Below, piece after piece: positions 9,095 through 17,502 of a DNA stretch of 56,736 nucleotides. Every line of letters starts with the position of its first letter. Positions within the stretch are counted from its first letter, which is position 1. The notes beneath the pieces are model-generated. The model searched no databases and was not told the origin of the DNA. It saw only the letters and a list, made by a program, of their open reading frames with translations. This DNA comes from Bacteriovoracaceae bacterium (GTDB lineage: Bacteria > Bdellovibrionota > Bacteriovoracia > Bacteriovoracales > Bacteriovoracaceae), in NCBI GenBank assembly GCA_023137315.1, contig JAGLPP010000048.1, positions 1 to 56,736 on the forward strand, in the 5' to 3' direction. Position numbers and translations under genes: made by a program.

Positions 9095-10116
9095 TGAGTA
9101 GATTATCAAATTTAAAAAAAGTACAACCGAAACTTGACCATTTTTGCTACGGCAGGGGAAAGCTACTGCTCTCTGGCGAATATTTTGTTTTGGATGGGGC
9201 ACGTGCCCTGGCCCTTCCGGTATCGGTGGGACAGTCGTTGTCTGTGAGATATGTTCCATCTTTTAATCCAGTACTTTACTGGAAGAGTTTTGATTCTGAT
9301 GACAATCTTTGGTTCCAGACAAGTTTTGAATTCTGGCATTTTGATTGTTTGGAGGAAAATCCTGATAAAGAGGTGCTCTTCTTGCAGAAAATTCTGCGGC
9401 AGGCGAGGAAGCAAAATTCACATTTTTTAAGGGACGAAGTTGATGTCTTTGTTGAAACCAGGCTCGAGTTTCCGTTGGATTGGGGACTTGGTAGCAGTTC
9501 AACCTTGATTCATAATGTTGCCAACTGGGCCTATATCAGTCCGTTTGAACTTCTTTTTAATGTGTATGGTGGTTCGGGATATGATGTGGCCGTAGCACAG
9601 TCTGAATGTCCCATAGTTTATGAAAAGGATGGTTCCGTTCCTAAATGGAGTCTTGGCAGTTTTGATCCTCCTTTTAGGAATAATCTTTATTTTGTTCATT
9701 TGGATAGAAAGCAGAACTCCATGGATGCCATTGAGCACTATAATTGTAAAAAACCCCATGATAAAAAAATTATTGAGGCCCTGTCCGGGATAACTGAAAA
9801 AATGGAGAAGGCCAATACGCTTTTTGAGTTCGAGTGTATGATGAAAGAGCATGAGGAAATAATTTCCAAAACACTGGAGTTACAAAGGGCCAGGGACAAA
9901 TTTTTCAGTGATTACTGGGGGGAGATAAAATCCCTTGGTGCGTGGGGTGGGGATTTTGTACTGGCAAGTAGCGATCGTAATTTTGAAGAGACAAGAAAAT
10001 ATTTTGCGGGTAAGGGGTTTAATGTTGTTATTCCTTACGAACAACTTGTTCTAAATAATAACGAGGATGATTTTGTTAATCAGGGCCCGATTGAAAGATT
10101 CAAATACCTACACTAA
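9094..10116 (+). CDS. GHMP kinase of the GYDIA type (candidate phosphomevalonate kinase)
   Basis: A 340-residue GHMP-fold protein. Visible: GKLLLSGEY near the N-terminus (21-30), the phosphate loop DWGLGSSS (129-136) and GYDVA (162-166), a variant of the GYDIA motif that names a GHMP family found in bacterial mevalonate operons. By elimination it should phosphorylate phosphomevalonate, since a separate mevalonate kinase closes the operon; this is inference. The classical GAGGGG C-terminal motif is replaced by GAWGGDF. Translationally coupled to mvaA (1-nt overlap). Confidence 0.8.
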   Translation: MSRLSNLKKVQPKLDHFCYGRGKLLLSGEYFVLDGARALALPVSVGQSLSVRYVPSFNPVLYWKSFDSDDNLWFQTSFEFWHFDCLEENPDKEVLFLQKILRQARKQNSHFLRDEVDVFVETRLEFPLDWGLGSSSTLIHNVANWAYISPFELLFNVYGGSGYDVAVAQSECPIVYEKDGSVPKWSLGSFDPPFRNNLYFVHLDRKQNSMDAIEHYNCKKPHDKKIIEALSGITEKMEKANTLFEFECMMKEHEEIISKTLELQRARDKFFSDYWGEIKSLGAWGGDFVLASSDRNFEETRKYFAGKGFNVVIPYEQLVLNNNEDDFVNQGPIERFKYLH

Positions 10117-10130
10117 CAGGGGAAATTTCA

Positions 10131-11246
10131 TTGTTCCAAGCAGTTAATGAATATTCCAGAGATGATCTGTGGAAAAAGATAGATAAGGAATTTCCTGAAG
10201 GTCAATTGGTTTGCGAAATGCCTTCCAACATCGCTATTGTTAAATACTGGGGAAAAAGGGACATTCAGCTTCCTCAAAATCCTTCATTGAGTTTTACCTT
10301 AAGCGAGGCAAAAACAAAGACGGCCATATCCTGGCAGATAACGAAAAATCCCGGAGATGGTGGGATTGGTGTTGATCTGCTGTATGAGAATAAAAAAAAC
10401 ATTCAATTTGAAGAAAGACTTCGGACATATTTTTCATCCATCAGGGAGCTGTGCCCATTTATTGATCTTGTTGATTTTAAAATTGCTACAGAAAACACTT
10501 TTCCACATTCTGCAGGTATAGCTTCTTCGGCGTCTGGTTTTGCTTCAATTGCCGTTGCACTTATGAGTCTTTTCAAAAAGTTTACCGGAATACAGCTTTC
10601 AGATACGGAATTTTATGAGCAGGCATCCAGATTGGCACGACTGGGGTCTGGCAGCGCAAGTAGGTCGGTTTTTTCGTCATTTGCCTTTTGGGGAAGACAC
10701 AAGGCAATGAATATTGGAAGTGATGAATATGCCATGCCGATTGATGATGTTGATCCTGTTTTTTCAACAATGAGGGATGCAATTTTAATAGTAGACAGTT
10801 CACCAAAGGAAATTTCAAGCTCCAAAGGCCATAGGCTCATGCAGGAACATCCATTTGCGCAGGTTCGTTATGATCAGGCCGGAAAAAACTTTGAACAGTT
10901 GTATCGAACATTGCAAAACGGTGACCTGGAAAGTTTTATACAAATCTGTGAAAGTGAAGCGATGACCTTGCATGCTCTGATGGCGACAGCTTCCCCGTCA
11001 TATACGCTCATGAGGCCAAACACTCTGGAGATTATTTCCAGAATAAAAAGCTTTAGAAAGCATTCAGGACATCCCGTATGTTTTACCATGGACGCAGGGC
11101 CGAATGTCCATCTGCTTTTTCCTGAGGCGGTTGAACATGAAGTGATTGGCTTCATTGAAAGTGAACTGGTTCCATTTTTAGAAAATGGACAATGGATAAA
11201 TGACAGGGTTGGTTCCGGTAGTCGAGAGTTTTTGTCTTATGCCTGA
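10131..11246 (+). CDS. mvaD: Diphosphomevalonate decarboxylase
   Basis: Converts mevalonate 5-diphosphate to IPP with ATP and loss of CO2. 371 residues. Motifs: SNIAIVKYWGKRD (32-44), HSAGIASSASGFA (126-138, the ATP loop), RLGSGSASRS (170-179) and MDAGPNVH (320-327), whose Asp321 is the catalytic base position. TTG start with AGGGGA 7 nt upstream. Its last codons overlap the mevalonate kinase start by 8 nt. Confidence 0.95.
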   Translation: MFQAVNEYSRDDLWKKIDKEFPEGQLVCEMPSNIAIVKYWGKRDIQLPQNPSLSFTLSEAKTKTAISWQITKNPGDGGIGVDLLYENKKNIQFEERLRTYFSSIRELCPFIDLVDFKIATENTFPHSAGIASSASGFASIAVALMSLFKKFTGIQLSDTEFYEQASRLARLGSGSASRSVFSSFAFWGRHKAMNIGSDEYAMPIDDVDPVFSTMRDAILIVDSSPKEISSSKGHRLMQEHPFAQVRYDQAGKNFEQLYRTLQNGDLESFIQICESEAMTLHALMATASPSYTLMRPNTLEIISRIKSFRKHSGHPVCFTMDAGPNVHLLFPEAVEHEVIGFIESELVPFLENGQWINDRVGSGSREFLSYA

Positions 11247-12189
11247 GATAAAAAAGTTTTATTCAAAAATTCTTTTGTTCGGGGAATATTCAATCATCAG
11301 GGATTCAATGGGGCTTGCCATTCCATATCCCTTGTTTGACGGGTATCTGACCTTTCCTTATGAGAAACCCGGTGTGAGCATGGTTATTGATTCGGAAATG
11401 CGGGCCTTTGTATTATATCTCAAGGATCTTTTGAATTCCGGTGAACAGGATATATCACTGCTTGGTGATTTTGATATTGATTCCTTTGATTTTGATGTCA
11501 GCAGGGGGTTGTATTTTTGCTCCACTATTCCACAGGGGTATGGAGTGGGAAGTTCCGGGGCACTTTGTGCGGCGGTTTATGACAGGTATTCAAAAAACAA
11601 ATTTAGCAATGGCAATATTTCCGCTATCGAACTTTCAAAATTGAAGAGGATTTTTTCGCTTTTGGAATCACATTTTCATGGCGCAAGTTCAGGTATTGAT
11701 CCGTTGATCAGTTACTTGAAACGTCCTATCCTGATCAAAAGCATGGATGATCTTCAGCTTATCGATCTGCCTGATTATACAGAGGAGAAAGGGGGAATCT
11801 TTCTTCTTAATACAGGCAGGGCAAGAAGGACAGAACCACTTGTTAACCTGTTTTTGGAAAAATGTAATGTGGAGAGTTTTTCAGGACTTTGTCAGAACGT
11901 CTTGTTGCCGATTACCAACGGATGTATCAAGTCTTTTCTTGATATGGATCAGAATTCAATGTACGAGTTTTTCAGAGAGCTTTCAGATTTTCAATATCGT
12001 CACTTTTCTCCGATGATTCCCAAATTATACCGCCAGATATGGAGGGAAGGGCTGAAAAGTGAGTTATTCTATCTTAAATTATGTGGTGCCGGAGGAGGCG
12101 GATTTCTTCTTGGCATAACCGCGGATTTTTTGAAGGCCGGGAAAAAGCTCATCAAAAGCGAAATAAGGCCTCTTAGTTTTCAGCGGTGA
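11239..12189 (+). CDS. mvk: Mevalonate kinase
   Basis: Phosphorylates mevalonate; a GHMP kinase of 316 residues from the ATG at 11239. An in-frame ATG at 11200 exists but would lie wholly inside mvaD. Visible: SKILLFGEYSII (9-20), the phosphate loop GYGVGSSGAL (100-109), HFHGASSGID (145-154) and a full GAGGGGF motif near the C-terminus. The GASSGID region is characteristic of mevalonate rather than phosphomevalonate kinases. Last gene of the operon; its 3' end overlaps the convergent crotonase gene by 17 nt. Confidence 0.88.
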   Translation: MPEIKKFYSKILLFGEYSIIRDSMGLAIPYPLFDGYLTFPYEKPGVSMVIDSEMRAFVLYLKDLLNSGEQDISLLGDFDIDSFDFDVSRGLYFCSTIPQGYGVGSSGALCAAVYDRYSKNKFSNGNISAIELSKLKRIFSLLESHFHGASSGIDPLISYLKRPILIKSMDDLQLIDLPDYTEEKGGIFLLNTGRARRTEPLVNLFLEKCNVESFSGLCQNVLLPITNGCIKSFLDMDQNSMYEFFRELSDFQYRHFSPMIPKLYRQIWREGLKSELFYLKLCGAGGGGFLLGITADFLKAGKKLIKSEIRPLSFQR

Positions 12190-13018
12190 CGTTTAATTTC
12201 TTGTGGGTTTTGAGAATGTCTTTGAATTCCATTGCGGAGATGAATTCCGGTTTTTTCCCTTCCAACTTGGCCTTTATGGAACGCTTCCAGTCTTCGGCAT
12301 ACATTGCACCAAAGGCAAAGTTCTTTTCATATTCCATGGCATGTTCCAAATCCGGTATAATGGATTCAAGCATGCTTCTTTTTGCCTGAATCCTGGCCAC
12401 TGGTGATTGTTCGGATATCTTTTTCATCTGGGTTTTTATGATGGTTTCGTCTGTGTATGATTTATAAATAAATCCACTGGAAATCAATTCGTTCATGGTT
12501 ATTGGTTGGGAACTTAATACCCAGTTTTTGGCCGTACTTTTTGGGATGACAGTGCTTAGGAAACCAACTCCGCCACAAGCAGGAATAAGTCCCATGTCCA
12601 GATGGTTGAAGTGGATGGAGCTTTGTTCGTGGGCAAATCTGATATCCGCACCTATGGCAAGTTCTGCAGCGGCACCGATGGCACCATGGCGGAGATCTAT
12701 AAGGATGGTCTGAGGTAGAAAAAACATTGAATGAATTAATTTTTGAAACTTAATGAGATATTTTTGTATTTTGTGATCAGGGGTTTTAAGAAATTCATTG
12801 TAGTCAAAGCCTTTTGACAGGAACTCCAGCCTTGATGTTAGAAGGATTGTGTTGATTTCCATGTGGGATGCGCACCAGGAAAGAAGTGATTCGAGTTCAA
12901 ACATCATCTCAAAGTTGATGGCATTCCAAAGATCAGGACGGTTAAGTTCCACTGTAATGGAACGTGTCTTTGAGTCTAAAATTGTGTTGAGAGTTGAGAA
13001 GTTAAAAATAGATGCCAT
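12173..13018 (-). CDS. Enoyl-CoA hydratase/isomerase (crotonase) family protein
   Basis: A 281-residue crotonase-fold protein. Recognisable are a substrate-pocket segment SRLEFLSKGFDYNEF in place of the usual FSAGADL, the second oxyanion segment GAIGAAAELAIGADIRFA with its Glu, and GLIPACGGVGFL. In this family acyl-CoA is bound at the oxyanion hole and hydrated, isomerised or hydrolysed. The first oxyanion motif is unusual, so the reaction cannot be assigned. Good ribosome site (AAGGAAGG) before the ATG. Possible roles: fatty-acid or leucine catabolism feeding HMG-CoA; this is only suggested by position. Confidence 0.82.
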   Translation of the reverse strand: MASIFNFSTLNTILDSKTRSITVELNRPDLWNAINFEMMFELESLLSWCASHMEINTILLTSRLEFLSKGFDYNEFLKTPDHKIQKYLIKFQKLIHSMFFLPQTILIDLRHGAIGAAAELAIGADIRFAHEQSSIHFNHLDMGLIPACGGVGFLSTVIPKSTAKNWVLSSQPITMNELISSGFIYKSYTDETIIKTQMKKISEQSPVARIQAKRSMLESIIPDLEHAMEYEKNFAFGAMYAEDWKRSIKAKLEGKKPEFISAMEFKDILKTHKKLNVTAEN

Positions 13019-13151
13019 GTTACCTTCCTTGGTTCATGGATTTAATTATCCTTCTATAAGATTTTTTCAAATAACTGGGATATTTGTCAAAAAAAATGTG
13101 TTGTTAGTGTTAAAAAAAAACGATTTTGTAGTTTTTTCGGGTGGTTGAAAA

Positions 13152-13168
13152 GACAAATCATTTTTGTC
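13152..13168 (-). terminator. Possible weak terminator after trxB
   Basis: GACAAA and TTTGTC form a 6-bp stem with a 5-nt loop, followed on the minus strand by TTTTC. This is weak. The remaining 185-nt gap (13019-13203) shows T- and A-runs but nothing I can name. Confidence 0.25.
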
Positions 13169-13203
13169 GGAAATTTCTTGACATGTTTTTTATAAACGTA
13201 ATT

Positions 13204-14136
13204 TCAGGTTGTTGTATGTTCTTCCAGAAACCGCTCTGCCTTAATGGCACCCATACAACCTGATCCAGCGGCAGTGATGGCCTGTCGATAATATGGGTCT
13301 TGAACGTCACCGCAGGCAAAAATTCCAGGTTTGCTGGTTTCCGGGCCGTTGCTGGTTTTTATAAGTCCCTGATTATCAAGTTCAAGCTGGCCTTCCAGGA
13401 ATGATGTATTTGGCAGATGGCCGATTCCAAGAAAAAAACCATCTGTTTTTCTTTCGGAAAGAGCTTTTGTTTTTACATTTTTTACGATTATTGAGGTTAA
13501 TCCGGTCTCATTAAATTTAAGTTCCACGGGGATTGTATCCCAAACGACTTCAATGCCTGGATTGTCGAAGATTTTTTGTTGTGAGATTTTGCTTGCACGT
13601 AATGAATCTCTTCTGTGAAGTATGTAAACTTTTGAAGCAAAACGACTTAGAAAGGTTGCTTCTTCCATGGCAGTATCACCACCGCCGACTACGTGGACGA
13701 TCTTGTCCTTGTAAAAGAAACCGTCACAAGTGGCGCATGCACTTACACCTTTTCCAATGAGTTCTTTTTCATTGGGAAGGCCTGTATATTTTGCGGAGGC
13801 ACCAGTGCTGATAATGACTGTTTGGGCAATAAATTCATCACCGTTTTCACAGATTATTTTATATGGGTGTGAATTGAAATCCACTTTTGAAACGTTGGTG
13901 GATATGAACTCGGCACCGAAACGTTTTGCCTGGTTTCGCATATTATCCATTAGTTCGGGGCCTGTGATCCCTTCTGGAAATCCTGGAAAGTTTTCCACAT
14001 CAGTTGTTGTTGTTAGTTGACCGCCTGGTTCATGTCCTTCCAGTATGATTGGCGACATGTTTGCCCTGGCTGAATAAATTGCTGCGGTCATTCCGGCAGG
14101 TCCGGTTCCGATAATTATGCAATCTGTTTGTTTCAT
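13204..14136 (-). CDS. trxB: Thioredoxin-disulfide reductase
   Basis: FAD/NADPH enzyme that reduces thioredoxin in the cytoplasm. 310 residues, the standard low-molecular-weight length. Visible: FAD motif GTGPAGMTAA (10-19), GGQL, redox-active CATCD (C134, C137), NADPH motif GGGDTAMEEA (151-160), HRRDSLRAS and a C-terminal GDV motif followed by RQAITAAGSGC. Follows the small gene upstream after 9 nt, probably one transcript. Confidence 0.96.
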   Translation of the reverse strand: MKQTDCIIIGTGPAGMTAAIYSARANMSPIILEGHEPGGQLTTTTDVENFPGFPEGITGPELMDNMRNQAKRFGAEFISTNVSKVDFNSHPYKIICENGDEFIAQTVIISTGASAKYTGLPNEKELIGKGVSACATCDGFFYKDKIVHVVGGGDTAMEEATFLSRFASKVYILHRRDSLRASKISQQKIFDNPGIEVVWDTIPVELKFNETGLTSIIVKNVKTKALSERKTDGFFLGIGHLPNTSFLEGQLELDNQGLIKTSNGPETSKPGIFACGDVQDPYYRQAITAAGSGCMGAIKAERFLEEHTTT

Positions 14137-14145
14137 TTTAACTTT

Positions 14146-14388
14146 TTACTCTTTATCAGTACTTGTGGTTGCATCTTCGTTAGCAGCTTCGGCAGCAGCT
14201 TGGTCAGATTTCATTTTTTCAACATTTTTTATCCGTTCAGGACGATCATCCTTGTCTTGATTCAACTCATAATAAGCTTTTACAGATATCAACTCATCCG
14301 GGGTGGGAGCTTGCCTGGTTAGAACAAAAGTTTCTTCTGTTATTGTGCATTTGTGTTTGAATGTTTGTACGTATTTCCTTCTTGCCAT
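14146..14388 (-). CDS. Small conserved-looking cytoplasmic protein upstream of trxB
   Basis: 80 residues, basic N-terminus (MARRKYVQTF) with one Cys, then a charged Ala/Glu/Lys-rich tail without recognisable domain. AAGGA lies 8 nt before the ATG, and the gene sits 9 nt upstream of trxB in the same direction. I do not recognise the family and no function is assigned. Confidence 0.65.
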   Translation of the reverse strand: MARRKYVQTFKHKCTITEETFVLTRQAPTPDELISVKAYYELNQDKDDRPERIKNVEKMKSDQAAAEAANEDATTSTDKE

Positions 14389-14428
14389 CTGTCCCGTCCT
14401 TAATTTAAAAAAATATTCTTGGATGAGT

Positions 14429-14455
14429 TTTATATAAAAAGCCGCTTTAGTTCAA
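14429..14455 (-). promoter_or_regulatory. Candidate promoter for the 80-aa gene and trxB
   Basis: On the minus strand TTGAAC (14455-14450) and TATAAA (14434-14429) are separated by 15 nt. A 6-bp inverted repeat CAAGAA/TTCTTG (14453-14468) overlaps the -35 and could be an operator; that is a guess. Confidence 0.35.
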
Positions 14456-14533
14456 GAAAAACTTCTTGTTACTTGTGTGCGCGCCGCATTGAAGTTTTCG
14501 TTTTATGCTAACCTGTGTTAATATACACACACA

Positions 14534-14546
14534 CAAGACGGAGTAA
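14534..14546 (+). repeat. CAAGACGGAG repeat, copy 1
   Basis: CAAGACGGAGTAA, identical over 13 bases to copy 2 and copy 5. Its GGAG also serves as the ribosome site of the next gene. Confidence 0.6.
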
Positions 14547-14548
14547 AA

Positions 14549-16048
14549 ATAAATACTATCAAGTTTATACTACCTATCCTGGCTATCTGTCTTCTAATTG
14601 AGGTCAAGGCATCAATTATCGAACAAACCAGGGTTCTTGAAATAAGTGCTTCTGGTCGAAGTGTTATTCTTGATCTTGGGTCAAACGATCAAATTCAAGT
14701 CGGTGACTACGCGAGATTCTATTTTCTTGCTAAAGATCGTGGCATGGAATATTTGGAACACCCAATGATAAATCACCTCGCCTATGGAAAAGTTCTCAGG
14801 GTAACGCAGAGGTATTCCTTTTGGTATTTGCAGGATATTAGGAAACTTGATCTGTTAAAAATCGGAGCAAAGATTAATCTGGCGGTAATGCGAAAGGTTT
14901 TAAAGGGAAGAAGAGGAAATGATGCTGTTTTAACGAAGCAGACAGTTCTTCCTGCGAAAGTTTCCGTCAGCGAATTTGGGAAAAGTTCGCACGATGGAAT
15001 TCCAGACAGCTATATCAAGCATAAAAAAGACTATGATGAAAGTGAAATCGTTGTAAAAACACAAATGCGACATGAGAAGGATTTGGTATCTGAAGTCTAT
15101 TCAAGTTGGCAAAAAGATTCCCCGAAACAAATGGAAGGATTTGATGGGAATCTGGAAACAAGATATTACGATGAAATTCCCCAGGAAGCTGCGGTGTCAG
15201 TAGTGAGAAAGAAGAATGACAGGGACGTTTTTGATTCTGCGATGGATGGGGCTGTCTTGAGCATGAATGAAAAAAATCTCAGAGGAGAGAATAAAAAGGC
15301 CCTTCAGGAGATAGCCTCCAGAATGGGGGATGATGAAATTGAAAATATTTTGGATACCGACGGCCGGTGGTCGAAGGAGATGAGCGATGAACGGTTGAGA
15401 AGATTCATGATTGATACTGGAATTTCCCATGAGATGTCGAGGCAGAGGTTTGCGCTGAAAAACAGTGTGGCACTTGAATTTATTTTTCGTTATGTGACCG
15501 GATTGGTAAAACATGGCGCCAATGTGCAGGAAACAGAGCAGAAAAAAGGAAAATATTATTCGTTTGGTATTGAGTATCAGCTTATAAGGCTTAATGAACG
15601 TTACAGACGGTGGACCGCAGAATTATTTTACGAGAATGGAACCAATACATATCAAATACGTGACGAAGTGAATGTCAGTTCATCTGAGGGGCACTACAAG
15701 ATTGGATTAAACTGGTATTTCTACAACTATCCATCAACAATCCATAGATTACTGATTCATCTTGGAACAAGGATTGGATATGGAAGTGCGAACATGTCGT
15801 CATCTATCCCTGCTGAGTCGTACAAGGGAACAGTGCTGACATTTCCAACAGCACATATCGGGATCAAGTACAGGATCAAGGCTGGTGATGAAGTTGACTC
15901 TGAATCCGGTATCGGCCTTGGATTGAATGCTCTTTTGCAATATGAACAACTGCGTTTTACCTCCAGCGGAGGAAAAAATAGCGATACCAATGGAACATTT
16001 GCAGTAAATGATTTAAAATTTTCCATGGGAATAGGAATGTTTTTTTAG
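14549..16048 (+). CDS. Exported protein with periplasmic head and predicted beta-barrel tail; apparent ATA start
   Basis: The first in-frame ATG is at 14744, but the frame is open upstream to a stop at 14519. The upstream codons read as a good signal peptide: NTIKFILPILAICLLIEVKAS. GGAG (14540-14543) sits 5 nt before an ATA codon at 14549, and no ATG, GTG or TTG precedes 14744. I therefore place the start at ATA, giving 499 residues. The head has a QVGDYARF motif resembling VVGDHAKF in the next gene; the C-terminal 200 residues show alternating strands ending in Phe-Phe, as in outer-membrane barrels. The two neighbours look like diverged paralogues. Function unknown. Confidence 0.65.
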   Translation: MNTIKFILPILAICLLIEVKASIIEQTRVLEISASGRSVILDLGSNDQIQVGDYARFYFLAKDRGMEYLEHPMINHLAYGKVLRVTQRYSFWYLQDIRKLDLLKIGAKINLAVMRKVLKGRRGNDAVLTKQTVLPAKVSVSEFGKSSHDGIPDSYIKHKKDYDESEIVVKTQMRHEKDLVSEVYSSWQKDSPKQMEGFDGNLETRYYDEIPQEAAVSVVRKKNDRDVFDSAMDGAVLSMNEKNLRGENKKALQEIASRMGDDEIENILDTDGRWSKEMSDERLRRFMIDTGISHEMSRQRFALKNSVALEFIFRYVTGLVKHGANVQETEQKKGKYYSFGIEYQLIRLNERYRRWTAELFYENGTNTYQIRDEVNVSSSEGHYKIGLNWYFYNYPSTIHRLLIHLGTRIGYGSANMSSSIPAESYKGTVLTFPTAHIGIKYRIKAGDEVDSESGIGLGLNALLQYEQLRFTSSGGKNSDTNGTFAVNDLKFSMGIGMFF

Positions 16049-16065
16049 TTATTCCAAAATTATTT

Positions 16066-16078
16066 CAAGACGGAGTAA
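16066..16078 (+). repeat. CAAGACGGAG repeat, copy 2
   Basis: CAAGACGGAGTAA, 13 bases identical to copy 1, between the two exported genes. Confidence 0.6.
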
Positions 16079-16091
16079 TTCCCAGAGGCAG

Positions 16092-17243
16092 GTGAAAATG
16101 GAAAGATTATGGATAATTCTTTTGATTGTATCTTTATCAGTCCAGTCATTGCAGGCGTTGGAGATTGATGAGAAATTGACTTGCCGAATACTTCGATTGT
16201 CGTCAACCAAAAAAACAATGTTAATCAATCGAGGACTCGAAGATGGGCTAGTAGTAGGGGACCATGCGAAGTTCTTTATTACATCTGGGGTGATAAGCAG
16301 GGGAGTTGTTATAAAAGCTGCTCCAACACGCTCAATATGGGCACTGTACCGATTGGTCAATCCAAGTGAGGTTGGTGTTGATAGAGTGATCAATCTGAAA
16401 ATTGCGGCACCAGTCAAGCTTACAGGCGACGTATCGAGGGCCTTTGGCATGGATCGTTTTGATGCGGGGGCCACAGTACCGGTTATTACCGGTGGTGGAA
16501 ATGTGGAACTTGGTGGAAGAGTCGGAGATATTCCGGTTGATTACTCAAAGAGACGAAGAGAAAGAAAAAGTGAAGACAAGGAACTTGAGAATATGTATTC
16601 AGGGCAGGGAATGTTGCGGCGAGGGGCCGTCGGTGCGGAAAGTGGTGTGGATATCAGAAAGGATTGGGAGATTTGGGGCCTTCTTCAGTTTAATTCCATG
16701 AGTGGTTCAACTCAAAGCGGAAGTTTGGCAGAGTATTCCGACGATAGCACTTCAATGAGCGGTTATTTGGGGGTTGAGACATATTTTACAAATCGCGCTG
16801 GATGGTACAAGGATATCTCCCCATTTGTTTTTCTCCACAGCGAAACGCTGGCCTTCTCATATGATGACGGAAATTCAAAATCCACCAGCAGTTTGATGGA
16901 ATTTGGCGCTGGAATTAATTATCATTTTCTGGCCGATCCATTTTCATATAACCGGATCATTGGATTTCTTACAACTTCACTGGCTTACGGTTCGGTTGCT
17001 TACAAGGTTGAGTCTGCACTAACGAAAACTACCAAAACATCGTCCACAAAGGATCTCAGTGGAAAAGCACAATCGGTTAATTTTGGCATTGGTGCCAAAT
17101 ATTATTTTGTATTCGGTCTTGGTATAAAAATGATGATTGATTATTATACAAGGGCCGAATCGTATGCTCTGGCAGATGAGGCAGCATTTGATAGGACTTT
17201 CGCTGGATTCAGGTATCTGGCGGGGCTTTCCTATAGATTCTAG
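16092..17243 (+). CDS. Exported protein, paralogue of the upstream gene, predicted outer-membrane barrel
   Basis: 383 residues from GTG at 16092; ATG at 16098 is also possible (AGGCAGGTG precedes it). It has a signal peptide ending near LQALE, then a head with LINRGLEDGLVVGDHAKFF, parallel to LDLGSNDQIQVGDYARFYF in the previous gene. A charged linker rich in Arg/Glu/Lys follows, then a barrel-like domain with alternating aromatic strands and a terminal YRF, the usual outer-membrane insertion signature. Probably co-transcribed with the upstream gene (43-nt gap). Function unknown. Confidence 0.75.
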   Translation: MKMERLWIILLIVSLSVQSLQALEIDEKLTCRILRLSSTKKTMLINRGLEDGLVVGDHAKFFITSGVISRGVVIKAAPTRSIWALYRLVNPSEVGVDRVINLKIAAPVKLTGDVSRAFGMDRFDAGATVPVITGGGNVELGGRVGDIPVDYSKRRRERKSEDKELENMYSGQGMLRRGAVGAESGVDIRKDWEIWGLLQFNSMSGSTQSGSLAEYSDDSTSMSGYLGVETYFTNRAGWYKDISPFVFLHSETLAFSYDDGNSKSTSSLMEFGAGINYHFLADPFSYNRIIGFLTTSLAYGSVAYKVESALTKTTKTSSTKDLSGKAQSVNFGIGAKYYFVFGLGIKMMIDYYTRAESYALADEAAFDRTFAGFRYLAGLSYRF

Positions 17244-17272
17244 ATTCATTATCAAAATTATCAAAAAATTAT

Positions 17273-17286
17273 CAAGACGGAGGAAA
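17273..17286 (+). repeat. CAAGACGGAG repeat, copy 3; left arm of the inverted pair around the RAYT
   Basis: CAAGACGGAGGAAA is an exact 14-base inverted match to 18277-18290. Confidence 0.65.
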
Positions 17287-17291
17287 GGAGT

Positions 17292-17315
17292 ATGAGTAAA
17301 GAGGTTGCATTTTGA
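17292..17315 (+). pseudogene. Seven-codon ORF with strong ribosome site, likely stub of a lost gene
   Basis: GGAAAGGAG is followed by ATG and only seven codons (MSKEVAF) before TGA. It lies in the position of a third member of the upstream exported-protein series, just before the transposase gene. The rest of 17244-17502 is AT-rich and holds nothing else recognisable apart from a 7-bp inverted repeat AATCACG/CGTGATT (17458-17503) at the transposase stop. Confidence 0.3.
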
Positions 17316-17502
17316 ATTATTTTTTTTAATGCTTTTTACTGATTGTAACTTCTTGGGAGAATATTAGCGTGATGATTTTTTTGAATTATTGAAGATTATT
17401 GGATTAAAATTTGTAAAAAATTTGGTTTTTGGTACAGCGATCCTGTTTTAGATTGATAATCACGATATTTGGGGCATCATTTTATTGTTTTCAGAACGTG
17501 AT

